Positions 1 to 5,480 of a stretch of DNA of 9,364 nucleotides are shown piece after piece. The DNA is from an uncultured Eggerthellaceae bacterium (GTDB lineage: Bacteria > Actinomycetota > Coriobacteriia > Coriobacteriales > Eggerthellaceae), in NCBI GenBank assembly GCA_910585565.1, contig CAJUFC010000200.1, positions 1 through 9,364 of the forward strand, given 5' to 3'. Made by a program: the position numbers and the translations under genes. The notes beneath the pieces were generated by a model, which saw only the letters and a program-made list of their open reading frames with translations, was not told where the DNA came from and did not search any database. Every line of letters begins with the position of its first letter. Within the stretch, counting starts at the first letter, position 1.

Positions 1-26
1 ATCTTTTGCTCAGTCGCTTCGCGACA

Positions 27-97
27 CCTTGACTCTCGCTGTTCGCGGTGGGTATCTAACGATACACCGCGAATCGAACCAAGGCTGCTCATCGTCC
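27..97 (-). repeat. Structured repeat, copy A, downstream of tRNA-Ser(GCU)
   Basis: Read on the minus strand, this 71-base segment matches copy B at 3052-3125 in order and spacing. Both start with GGACGA, share the 9-mer GGTTCGATT in the middle, then carry a long hairpin, and end with GCGAG-R-GTCAAGG. In this copy the hairpin is TTCGCGGTG / CACCGCGAA (9 bp, plus strand 42-50 and 65-73). Above it sits TATC/GATA around a GTTA loop with a two-base bulge. Copy B has a different stem sequence that still pairs perfectly. Both copies lie 50-60 bases past the 3' end of a tRNA-Ser gene, in the same orientation as the tRNA. Function is unknown; a dispersed palindromic repeat or a small structured RNA is possible. 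Confidence 0.6.
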
Positions 98-102
98 ACT
101 CC

Positions 103-142
103 AAAAGCTAAGCCGCAGCGATTTGAAAAATCGCCACGGCTT
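103..142 (-). terminator. Rho-independent terminator of tRNA-Ser(GCU)
   Basis: Immediately after the tRNA 3' end on the minus strand is a 15-bp stem, AAGCCGTGGCGATTT against AAATCGCTGCGGCTT. Its only irregularities are two adjacent G-U pairs, and its loop is three bases (plus strand arms 110-124 and 128-142). It is followed on the minus strand by AGCTTTT. The T run is short (four), but the long stem directly behind a tRNA supports a terminator. Confidence 0.7.
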
Positions 143-145
143 AAC

Positions 146-236
146 TGGCGGAGGAGTAGGGATTCGAACCCTAGATACCCTTGTGGGGTATACTCACTTA
201 GCAGGCGAGCACCTTCGGCCTCTCGGTCACTCCTCC
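146..236 (-). tRNA. tRNA-Ser(GCU)
   Basis: A complete class II tRNA of 91 bases including an encoded CCA (positions 146-148). The acceptor stem is GGAGGAG/CTCCTCC (230-236 with 150-156) and the D stem is ACC/GGT. The anticodon arm is CTCGC-CTGCTAA-GTGAG, with anticodon GCT at 200-202, which decodes AGU and AGC. The long variable arm TATACCC/GGGTAT is typical of serine tRNAs. The T arm is TAGGG-TTCGAAT-CCCTA and the discriminator base is G. It has its own promoter and terminator. Confidence 0.97.
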
Positions 237-248
237 GCGCGTTTGACA

Positions 249-277
249 ATGGTACATGAGCGCGGCGAAAAGTTCAA
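249..277 (-). promoter_or_regulatory. Sigma-70-type promoter of tRNA-Ser(GCU)
   Basis: On the minus strand there is a -35 box TTGAAC (272-277), a 17-base spacer and a -10 box TACCAT (249-254). The expected start point is near 242, about six bases before the mature tRNA 5' end, a normal layout for a monocistronic tRNA gene. Confidence 0.6.
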
Positions 278-315
278 TGCAAACGAGCCCCAACGCACCA
301 TAAAAATGCAGAGCG

Positions 316-558
316 CTAGATCATCGACAGGTCGAACTCTATGCCGTCGCGCTCGCATTGTAGCTTTTTGCGCGTCATCATGCAGATGGAGATGACGCCC
401 ACCCCCGAGGGATGCAAGAAATACTGCTTGTAGCCGCAGTTGCCGTATCCGCTGCACGAGCGGCACTTGATGTCATTGAGATCAAATCCGTCGATGATGT
501 CGTCGGTGAGCGTGCGCATGTTAGCAGCAGCGGGTCGCTTCTTTGGCGCTTCTGACAT
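316..558 (-). CDS. Small Cys-rich protein, possibly metal-binding
   Basis: An 80-residue protein I do not recognise. After a basic/Ala-rich start and an acidic helix-like stretch (about 17-30), it has a compact Cys-rich core. Cysteines are at 32 and 35 (CRSC), 41, 59 and 68. The CxxC plus later cysteines would suit a small zinc ribbon or a redox-active protein (inference). The ATG at 558 is preferred because GGGGGTC sits five bases before it. A further in-frame ATG at 570 lacks a ribosome binding site and would add four residues. The gene is divergent from tadA, with promoter-like boxes in the shared intergenic region, and runs towards the tRNA-Ser(GCU) gene. No signal peptide or membrane segment is seen. 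Confidence 0.65.
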   Translation of the reverse strand: MSEAPKKRPAAANMRTLTDDIIDGFDLNDIKCRSCSGYGNCGYKQYFLHPSGVGVISICMMTRKKLQCERDGIEFDLSMI

Positions 559-604
559 GTTGACCCCCATTCGAGGCGTGTTTTGCGTTGGAGAGCTTTC
601 GCAT

Positions 605-634
605 AGAATACACTTTTACGAGCAGCAAAATCAA
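605..634 (-). promoter_or_regulatory. Candidate promoter of the Cys-rich gene, in the divergent region with tadA
   Basis: On the minus strand there is TTGATT (629-634), an 18-base spacer and TATTCT (605-610). This places the start point some 40 bases before the ATG at 558. On the plus strand TAGAAT (604-609), with a weak TTTGCG (582-587) 16 bases upstream, could serve tadA. The two -10 boxes would overlap, so the divergent genes may compete for polymerase. Based on consensus matching only. Confidence 0.4.
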
Positions 635-651
635 ACTCTCAAGGCGGAAGC

Positions 652-1140
652 GTGAACGACGACGATTACATGCGCATGGCGCTCGCCGAAGCGCGAGCAG
701 CGGGTGCGATAGGCGAGGTCCCGGTGGGGGCCGTCATCGTGCATGCGCCGTACGATGCGGGAACGAGGCGCCCCACGGGCGAGCCACGCGTGATAGCCAC
801 TGCGCACAACCTGCGCGAAACGAAGCGAGACGCATCCGCGCATGCCGAGTTTCTGGCGATGCAGGCAGCCATGGAGGAGCTTGATGCCTGGCGGCTGGCG
901 CAATGCACGGTCTACGTGACGCTCGAGCCCTGCCTCATGTGCGCAGGACTCATGCACCAGGCGCGCGTGGAGCGCTGCGTCTTTGGGGCGCCCGACCCGA
1001 AGGGCGGCGCCTTGGGCACGCTGTATCAGGTGCACGCCGACGAGCGGCTGAACCACCGGTTCGCGGTGACCCCAGGCGTGCTCGAAGACGAATGCGCAAC
1101 GCTCTTGCGAGACTTCTTTAGGGAAAGGCGGCGCTCATGA
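652..1140 (+). CDS. tadA: tRNA-specific adenosine deaminase TadA
   Basis: A 162-residue cytidine-deaminase-fold enzyme. It converts the wobble adenosine 34 of tRNA-Arg(ACG) to inosine in the cytoplasm, using a catalytic zinc. The zinc/catalytic motif HAE is at residues 64-66 (His64 ligand, Glu66 proton shuttle). The second motif, PCLMC, is at 93-97 (Cys94 and Cys97 ligands). Upstream is the family stretch VPVGAVIV (23-30), and the C-terminal helix is normal. Length fits the family (about 150-170). Between the second strand and AHNLRE there is an insertion of roughly ten residues (about 32-45) relative to typical TadA. The start is GTG at 652, preceded by AAGGCGGAAG; the next Met is residue 7 and lacks a site. 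It is the first gene of an operon and overlaps ispE by four bases (ATGA). Confidence 0.95.
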   Translation: MNDDDYMRMALAEARAAGAIGEVPVGAVIVHAPYDAGTRRPTGEPRVIATAHNLRETKRDASAHAEFLAMQAAMEELDAWRLAQCTVYVTLEPCLMCAGLMHQARVERCVFGAPDPKGGALGTLYQVHADERLNHRFAVTPGVLEDECATLLRDFFRERRRS

Positions 1141-2414
1141 CCCCAGGCGCGACCAACATGACAGACACGGAAAGCGCGGCGGCCACGGCGGCCACATCCG
1201 GTGCGACGTGCACGGCAGCCACATCCGGCTCATCTGCCCCTGGCGGCCCCATCACCGCGGCGACGCACGTCGACATGATGGCCGAGGCGCGCGAAGCGCA
1301 GTGGAGCGCTGCGGCGTTTTTGGGCCCGGAGGCCATCCGGCTCGTGGCGCCCGCCAAAGTCAATCTGTTTTTGGGGGTGGGCAAGCCTCGCGACAGCGGC
1401 TATCACGACGTGACGACCGTGATGCATGCCCTGGCCCTGCGCGACATCCTCTATATGAACTGCACGCCTGCCGACGAGGCCGCCGGCGAAGCGCAGCAGA
1501 CGGCCCCAACGCCTGACGGCGCAGCGGCAACCAGCCAGACGACGCCCGCGCCAGACAGCAGCAACGCCGAGTGGGCCGGCCCCGCACGCTCCATCGTCGT
1601 GCGCATCGACGTGGCCGACAAATCTGGCGCTGGCGCCACCGCCCCCGTTGGCGCCGACGACACGACGGCCGACCGGCCCCACACAGCGGTCGGCACCAAG
1701 AAGACGCCCATTCCCGTGGCTGACAACCTGGCGTTCAAGGCGATCGACGCCCTTGCCCACGAAATCGGCTACGTCAAGCCTGCCGCCATCGACATCCGCA
1801 TCGAGAAGAACATCCCCTTGCAAGCAGGTCTTGGCGGCGGCTCCGCTGACGCAGCTGCGGCCCTCATCGGCGCAGCGCATTTTTGGGACGTCGATCCTTC
1901 GGGGCCGACGCTCGAGCGGGTGGCCTCCTCCCTCGGCGCTGATGTCGCCTTCTTCCTCAAAGGCGGTTGCGGCCTCTTCACCGGCATCGGCGAGCGGTGT
2001 GAGCGCATGCTCGACCCGAGAAAGGACGCAGTATTGCTGGTGAAGCCGGCAGCGGGTGCCCCCACGAAGGCCGTCTATGAGGCATTCGACCAGCATCCCT
2101 GCCCTATCCCGGCGGAGATGATCGCCCGCGCAAGCGACGCGCTCGTTGCGCGCGACGTGCCGCTTTTCAACAATCTCACGTCGGCGTCCGAGTCCTGCCT
2201 GCCCGAGCTCGGCGACATCATACAATGGCTGAAGGCGCAGATTGGCGGCGATGCCGGCGACGAGCGCGTCTTGCTCTCTGGCAGCGGCTCTGCCGTCTTT
2301 GCCATATGCGCAAGCGCCGACGAAGCCGTGAGGCTGGCAGCCGAAGCCAGCAAGCGCGGGCTGTGGGCGCGCGCCACCTCGTTCTCGCCGCTGCGCGCCG
2401 TCATGATTGGTTAG
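1137..2414 (+). CDS. ispE: 4-diphosphocytidyl-2-C-methyl-D-erythritol kinase IspE with low-complexity insertions
   Basis: A GHMP-family kinase of the non-mevalonate isoprenoid pathway. It phosphorylates CDP-methylerythritol at the 2-position with ATP. The conserved core begins at RLVAPAKVNLFLGVG (68-82; Lys74 corresponds to the catalytic lysine). The ATP loop PLQAGLGGGSADAAAA covers 227-242. LGADVAFFL (267-275) carries the catalytic aspartate Asp269. The C-terminal glycine motif LLSGSGSAVF is at 379-388. At 425 residues it is far longer than the usual 280-310. The excess is an Ala/Thr/Ser-rich N-terminal extension (1-65) and an Ala/Thr/Pro/Asp-rich insertion (about 110-192) between the substrate-binding region and VADNLAFKA. 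The start at 1137 overlaps the tadA stop and has AAAGG upstream; a later start near residue 48 cannot be excluded. It is co-transcribed with tadA and the following membrane protein. Confidence 0.94.
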   Translation: MTPGATNMTDTESAAATAATSGATCTAATSGSSAPGGPITAATHVDMMAEAREAQWSAAAFLGPEAIRLVAPAKVNLFLGVGKPRDSGYHDVTTVMHALALRDILYMNCTPADEAAGEAQQTAPTPDGAAATSQTTPAPDSSNAEWAGPARSIVVRIDVADKSGAGATAPVGADDTTADRPHTAVGTKKTPIPVADNLAFKAIDALAHEIGYVKPAAIDIRIEKNIPLQAGLGGGSADAAAALIGAAHFWDVDPSGPTLERVASSLGADVAFFLKGGCGLFTGIGERCERMLDPRKDAVLLVKPAAGAPTKAVYEAFDQHPCPIPAEMIARASDALVARDVPLFNNLTSASESCLPELGDIIQWLKAQIGGDAGDERVLLSGSGSAVFAICASADEAVRLAAEASKRGLWARATSFSPLRAVMIG

Positions 2415-2424
2415 GAACGCCGAC

Positions 2425-2841
2425 ATGGTCAGATTGCTCGTCATACTCAGTCGCAGCCTGCCGCTCGTCATCGCGCTGGCGATCCTGGCTGTCGCAATCT
2501 ACTTCTTCGTCTCGTGGCGGCATTCCCCCACGCGCGCCAAAGAGATGCTGATCAAGGTCTTCCTCGTCGTCTGCTCGGCCATCGCGGTGTTCTTCGCGCT
2601 CGCCAGCATCTATGCCATCCTCGACAACAACGTACCCGTGCTGGAGCTCGCGGCCTCATGCGCGGTCGTCGGCGCTGTCGGGCTCATCATCACGCTCATC
2701 TGCCGGCACTTCTTCAAAAAGCACCACCCGCACTACAAGAAGCCGACGAACGCCAAGGCCACGCCCGTTTCCAACAAGCCCGACATGCTGAGCGCCATCA
2801 CGCGCATCCTGAATTACATCAACGACCATCGCCAGCGCTAG
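2425..2841 (+). CDS. Small three-helix membrane protein, unknown function
   Basis: A 138-residue protein with three hydrophobic segments (about 11-30, 43-65 and 73-93). A positively charged, His/Lys-rich tail (94-115) follows, then a short hydrophilic C-terminus. By the positive-inside rule the tail is probably cytoplasmic. I recognise no family motif. The ATG at 2425 is preferred: AGGAA, seven bases upstream, overlaps the ispE stop codon. A TTG start at 2407 would overlap ispE and has no comparable site. The ten-base gap after ispE makes it the third gene of the tadA-ispE operon; any functional link to isoprenoid synthesis is unproven. Confidence 0.8.
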   Translation: MVRLLVILSRSLPLVIALAILAVAIYFFVSWRHSPTRAKEMLIKVFLVVCSAIAVFFALASIYAILDNNVPVLELAASCAVVGAVGLIITLICRHFFKKHHPHYKKPTNAKATPVSNKPDMLSAITRILNYINDHRQR

Positions 2842-2883
2842 CTGGCATGCGCGCCGGTTGCGGACGCACAGAACACGCCGGTG

Positions 2884-2892
2884 TGCTATCCT
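2884..2892 (+). promoter_or_regulatory. Extended -10 promoter of tRNA-Ser(UGA)
   Basis: TGC-TATCCT forms an extended -10 element ending 10 bases before the mature tRNA. The start point would be near 2899. No good -35 is present at 16-18 bases; TTGCGG at 2858-2863 is too far (23 bases). The spacing from -10 to tRNA is like that of the tRNA-Ser(GCU) promoter. Confidence 0.45.
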
Positions 2893-2902
2893 GTTCGCAC
2901 GC

Positions 2903-2990
2903 GGAGGAATGGCCGAGTGGTTGAAGGCGGCAGTCTTGAAAACTGTTGTGCCGAAAGGTACCGTGGGTTCGAATCCTACTTCCTCCGCCA
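2903..2990 (+). tRNA. tRNA-Ser(UGA)
   Basis: A complete class II tRNA of 88 bases including an encoded CCA (2988-2990). The acceptor stem is GGAGGAA/TTCCTCC and the D stem is GCC/GGC. The anticodon arm is GCAGT-CTTGAAA-ACTGT, with anticodon TGA at 2937-2939, which decodes UCN serine codons. It has a variable arm of serine type, a T arm GTGGG-TTCGAAT-CCTAC and discriminator G. Its last 21 bases plus three flanking bases recur at 3166-3189. Confidence 0.97.
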
Positions 2991-3051
2991 CCTTCCAAAT
3001 CTTACGTTTCTCAGTTTGCCATCAACTGCATCATGCCTTCGTCGCGATGTA

Positions 3052-3125
3052 GGACGAGAACCCACAGGGGTTCGATTGCGGGTGTAGCCTGAAAGGCGGA
3101 ACACCCGCAACCGCGAGGGTCAAGG
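3052..3125 (+). repeat. Structured repeat, copy B, downstream of tRNA-Ser(UGA)
   Basis: This is the 74-base counterpart of copy A (27-97, minus strand): GGACGA at the start, GGTTCGATT at 3069-3077, GCGAGGGTCAAGG at the end. Its central stem is TTGCGGGTGT (3075-3084) with ACACCCGCAA (3100-3109 region), a perfect 10 bp. Inside it is a small GCC-TGAAA-GGC hairpin. A preceding hairpin is GAACCC-ACAG-GGGTTC (3058-3073). The final GTCAAGGC also pairs with GCCTTGAC at 3153-3160, so the whole of 3052-3160 could fold into three stems. It starts 62 bases after the tRNA. Confidence 0.6.
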
Positions 3126-3165
3126 CTTGCGCAGCAACCGCGCAGCGGCTTGGCCTTGACGCGAG

Positions 3166-3189
3166 CGATTCCTACTTCCTCCGCCACCT
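3166..3189 (+). repeat. Direct copy of the tRNA-Ser(UGA) 3' end (att-like)
   Basis: These 24 bases repeat 2970-2993 with one mismatch (T at 3169 where the tRNA has A at 2973, in the T loop). The copy includes the 3' half of the T arm, the acceptor 3' strand, the discriminator and CCA. The rest of a tRNA is absent upstream: no matching T-stem 5' strand, anticodon arm or 5' acceptor. Offset between copies is 196 bases. This is the pattern of attL/attR made by integrases that use tRNA 3' ends. No integrase gene lies between the copies, so it is at best a remnant. It ends 20 bases from the stop codon of the antiporter gene. Confidence 0.65.
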
Positions 3190-3209
3190 CGTCCGATTCC
3201 GCATCTTCT

Positions 3210-4889
3210 TTATGCGGCCGCCTGCTCCTTGTTTCCGCGGGCAGATAGCTTAGTGAATATGAATGCGGCGGCAGCCACAAGCACGAGACCGAGCACAAGC
3301 GATATCCACGGAGACTTCGTGAAGCCGGCAACGATATAGCCGATGAAGGAGCACACCATGACGAGGGTCGCGTACGGAATCTGCGTAGCAACGTGACGCA
3401 GGTGGTTGCACTTGGCGCCCGCAGACGACAGGATCGTCGTGTCCGAAATCGGAGAAATGTGGTCGCCATAGACCGAGCCAGCCAAGGTCGCGCCCACAGC
3501 CACGAGGAACAGTGGGTCGTCAGAGGCAAACACGCCGACCACAATGGGCATCACCAGCGCGATGGAGCCCCACGACGTGCCCATCGCAAAGCCGATGAAT
3601 GCCGTCACCAAGAACAGCACGGCAGGCAGGAAGTCGAGTCCCACGCCGAGGCCGTTCAGGAACCCAGCCACGAAGTCGCCCGTGCCCAGCAGATAGCGGC
3701 ACGTGCCGCCCAGGCTCCATGCCAAAACGAGAATCATGATGGCGCCGATCATCGAGCGCACGCCCTCGCTCATCCCCTCGACGAAGCCGCCGAGCGACAT
3801 GAGCTTGCGCGGCAGAAACATGATGCCCGCGATGATGATGGCTACGAACGAGCCGATGCACAACCCGCCGACCGGGTCTTCGCCGATGGCGGTCGAGAAG
3901 TCGACGCCCGCGAAGAAGCCGCCCGTATACATCATGCCCAGGATGCTGAAGATGATGAGGCACAGGATGGGGATGACCAGGTCGGTCACATGGCCCTTCG
4001 TGCTGATGGCGAGGCCCTTGTAGTCCTCCAGCTCGTCGCTCACGAGCGTCTTGACGTCGGCAGACTCCATCACCTGCGGCGCCAGCTCGGGCACGTGCGT
4101 GTCGATGTCGGCCGTCTTGCCTACGCCGCTTTTCGCCGCCTTCTCCAGCCGAGACCCCGATGCGGGGATGCGCGTCAGCTCCTCGGTGGCATCGATGCCG
4201 GCCTCGTATTCCTCCTGCGCCTTCCTCATCGGGCCGAAGTCGAAGCCCGTTATCAACATGAAGAACACGAAGAACACCGTAAGCAGCGCATACAGGTTGT
4301 AGGGAATCGAAGCGACGAACGTGTCAAAGCCGTTCTCGCCCAGATAGCCGGAGACGGCGACGGCCCACGACGACACCGGCGCGATGATGCAGATGGGCGC
4401 CGCCATCGAGTCGATGATCCACGCCAGCTTCTCGTGGCTCACGCGGAAGCGGTCCGTCACCGGACGCATGACCGCACCGACGGTCAGGCAGTTGAAGTAG
4501 TCGTCCACGAAGATGAAGATGCCCAAGATGGCGGTCAGGATCTGCGCCGAGCGCGGCCCCTTGATGTGCTTGGCGACCCATTGCGCGTAGGCACGCGAGC
4601 CGCCAGCGATGGCAATGACCACAGTGAGCGCGCCCAGCAGCGCCAAGAACAGCAACAGCGCCGCGTTGCCGCCGATCTGCTCGGCCATCATCTGCGGCAC
4701 CATGCACAAAGCGTCAATCCCTTGCTCCACGCCGACGCCGTTCAGCGAGAACTGATAGATCACCATGCCGACGAACACGCCAACGGTCAGCGAGGAATAG
4801 ACCTCTTTGGTGACAAGCGCCATCACGAGCGCCAAGATTGGCGGAATAATCGACCACGCCCCGGTCGAGATAAGGTCAAAACCCTCCAT
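3210..4889 (-). CDS. nhaC: NhaC-family Na+/H+ antiporter
   Basis: A 559-residue polytopic inner-membrane transporter of the NhaC family (COG1757 type), expected to exchange Na+ for H+. Related members exchange organic acids or amino acids, so the substrate is not certain. Roughly eleven or twelve hydrophobic segments fall in two halves. They are separated by a hydrophilic, probably cytoplasmic loop (about 220-300). Family motifs seen: GGSRAYAQW (96-104), FIFVDDYFNCLTVG (125-138), IDSMAAPICIIAPVSSW (159-175), MGTSWGS (436-442) and YGDHISPISDTTI (474-486). The ATG at 4889 is chosen because GGAGAAGG lies just upstream and the protein then starts with the usual short cytoplasmic lead. The frame stays open to 5201, but that extension is Arg-rich and non-membrane-like. 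A strong -10 with an inverted repeat lies upstream (4916-4954). No clear terminator is seen; a 6-bp hairpin (3199-3217) overlaps the stop. Confidence 0.92.
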   Translation of the reverse strand: MEGFDLISTGAWSIIPPILALVMALVTKEVYSSLTVGVFVGMVIYQFSLNGVGVEQGIDALCMVPQMMAEQIGGNAALLLFLALLGALTVVIAIAGGSRAYAQWVAKHIKGPRSAQILTAILGIFIFVDDYFNCLTVGAVMRPVTDRFRVSHEKLAWIIDSMAAPICIIAPVSSWAVAVSGYLGENGFDTFVASIPYNLYALLTVFFVFFMLITGFDFGPMRKAQEEYEAGIDATEELTRIPASGSRLEKAAKSGVGKTADIDTHVPELAPQVMESADVKTLVSDELEDYKGLAISTKGHVTDLVIPILCLIIFSILGMMYTGGFFAGVDFSTAIGEDPVGGLCIGSFVAIIIAGIMFLPRKLMSLGGFVEGMSEGVRSMIGAIMILVLAWSLGGTCRYLLGTGDFVAGFLNGLGVGLDFLPAVLFLVTAFIGFAMGTSWGSIALVMPIVVGVFASDDPLFLVAVGATLAGSVYGDHISPISDTTILSSAGAKCNHLRHVATQIPYATLVMVCSFIGYIVAGFTKSPWISLVLGLVLVAAAAFIFTKLSARGNKEQAAA

Positions 4890-4915
4890 GAGCCTTCTCC
4901 ATCTAGCCTGAAAAC

Positions 4916-4954
4916 ATATACGCACTAGTATATTTCTCGGCCAGCGCCCCGGAA
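4916..4954 (-). promoter_or_regulatory. Promoter of the antiporter gene with an overlapping inverted repeat
   Basis: On the minus strand there is a near-consensus -10 TATACT (4927-4932). A weak -35 TTCCGG (4949-4954) sits 16 bases away. ATATAC (4916-4921) and GTATAT (4928-4933) form a perfect 6-bp inverted repeat with a 6-base spacer. It covers the -10 and the likely start point, so it could be an operator for a dimeric repressor (inference). Confidence 0.5.
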
Positions 4955-5222
4955 GGCACTTTTCGCTGACGTGCAGCTCTTGCGGCCATAGGCGCACAGG
5001 AACACGCCGAAACGAACCGAAACGACATGTCCCGCCAAAGGGGGATGTCATCGCTGCCGCGCCACCGACGGTCATCCGTGCCCCGACGGTCTCTTTCGCC
5101 ATCCCTCGCCGCCGTGCGGCCGCGCACACCTGAACCCCTGTGAGGTTCAAATGGAGTTTGGAACGCCGGCCGTCGCGTCGGCTACCTTTATATACGGACA
5201 CTCGCAGACGCGAGCCGGCAGC
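4955..5222 (-). other. Intergenic stretch between the antiporter gene and the TnpB-like locus
   Basis: I see no convincing gene here; frames through it are Arg-rich shadows. Two structures stand out. GAACC-TCACAG-GGGTTC on the minus strand (plus 5132-5148) shares the 11-mer CACAGGGGTTC with repeat copy B. A larger hairpin lies at 5165-5219 (separate entry). The rest is GC-rich with no clear motif. Confidence 0.5.
5165..5219. repeat. Interrupted 13-bp inverted repeat with AT-rich loop
   Basis: GCCGGC-CG-TCGCGTC (5165-5179) pairs with GACGCGAGCCGGC (5207-5219): 13 base pairs with a two-base bulge. The 27-base loop contains the AT-rich CTTTATATAC. It lies about 260 bases 3' of the TnpB-like gene. 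That would suit a remnant right-end palindrome of an IS200/IS605-type element, or a transcript end. There is no T run, so a classical terminator is unlikely. Confidence 0.45.
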
Positions 5223-5441
5223 CTATGCGATGGTCGTGCGCTTCTCGCTTCCGTGAACCGGACCGCTCGGGAAAGGCCGCGCACTCCCCTTGCCAAGGAA
5301 GCGCCTCCCCCGAGCCCGCCGGATCTCCGCGAGCGTGTATTCGGACGCCCAAAACGCCCTACGTGTCTCTAGCGCCTTGCGGGCCTCTTGAGCAAGCAGG
5401 CCCCCATGCGCCTCGCAGGCCCTCATGCGTTTGCGGCCCAC
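5223..5441 (-). CDS. Doubtful 72-codon frame 3' of the TnpB-like gene
   Basis: An open frame with a GTG start, 39 bases after the TnpB-like stop. The predicted product is basic, with a helix-like middle (about residues 14-45, rich in Ala, Arg and Glu) and no recognised motif. Third codon positions are GC-rich, but AGG and GGG codons are frequent and no proper ribosome binding site precedes the start (GGGGG abuts it). It does not encode the missing zinc ribbon of TnpB in any frame. The same stretch is where the guide RNA of a TnpB or TldR locus would be expected. It may therefore be non-coding; its minus-strand GCGCTTCC...GTGCGC hairpin lies at 5279-5304. Confidence 0.25.
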   Translation of the reverse strand: MGRKRMRACEAHGGLLAQEARKALETRRAFWASEYTLAEIRRARGRRFLGKGSARPFPSGPVHGSEKRTTIA

Positions 5442-5480
5442 GCCCCCGCACCCCCGCTTCCGCAGAGAGCCGAGAGCGCC

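Noticed and set aside
10..249. Short minus-strand frame across the tRNA-Ser(GCU) gene
   Set aside because: It is the translation of the tRNA and its flanking repeat, not a gene.
1230..2471. 413-codon open frame on the minus strand
   Set aside because: Mirror of ispE, which carries all expected kinase motifs on the other strand.
3099..3186. Second, degenerate tRNA-Ser gene ending at 3186
   Set aside because: Only the last 21 bases match; there is no D arm, anticodon arm, T-stem partner or 5' acceptor strand.
3393..4928. 511-codon open frame on the plus strand
   Set aside because: Antisense to the well-supported NhaC-family gene; the product is a His/Arg/Asp-rich artefact of its codon bias, with no domain.
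4890..5201. N-terminal extension of the antiporter by 104 residues
   Set aside because: The added stretch is Arg-rich and hydrophilic, crosses a good promoter, and has no ribosome binding site comparable with GGAGAAGG before 4889.
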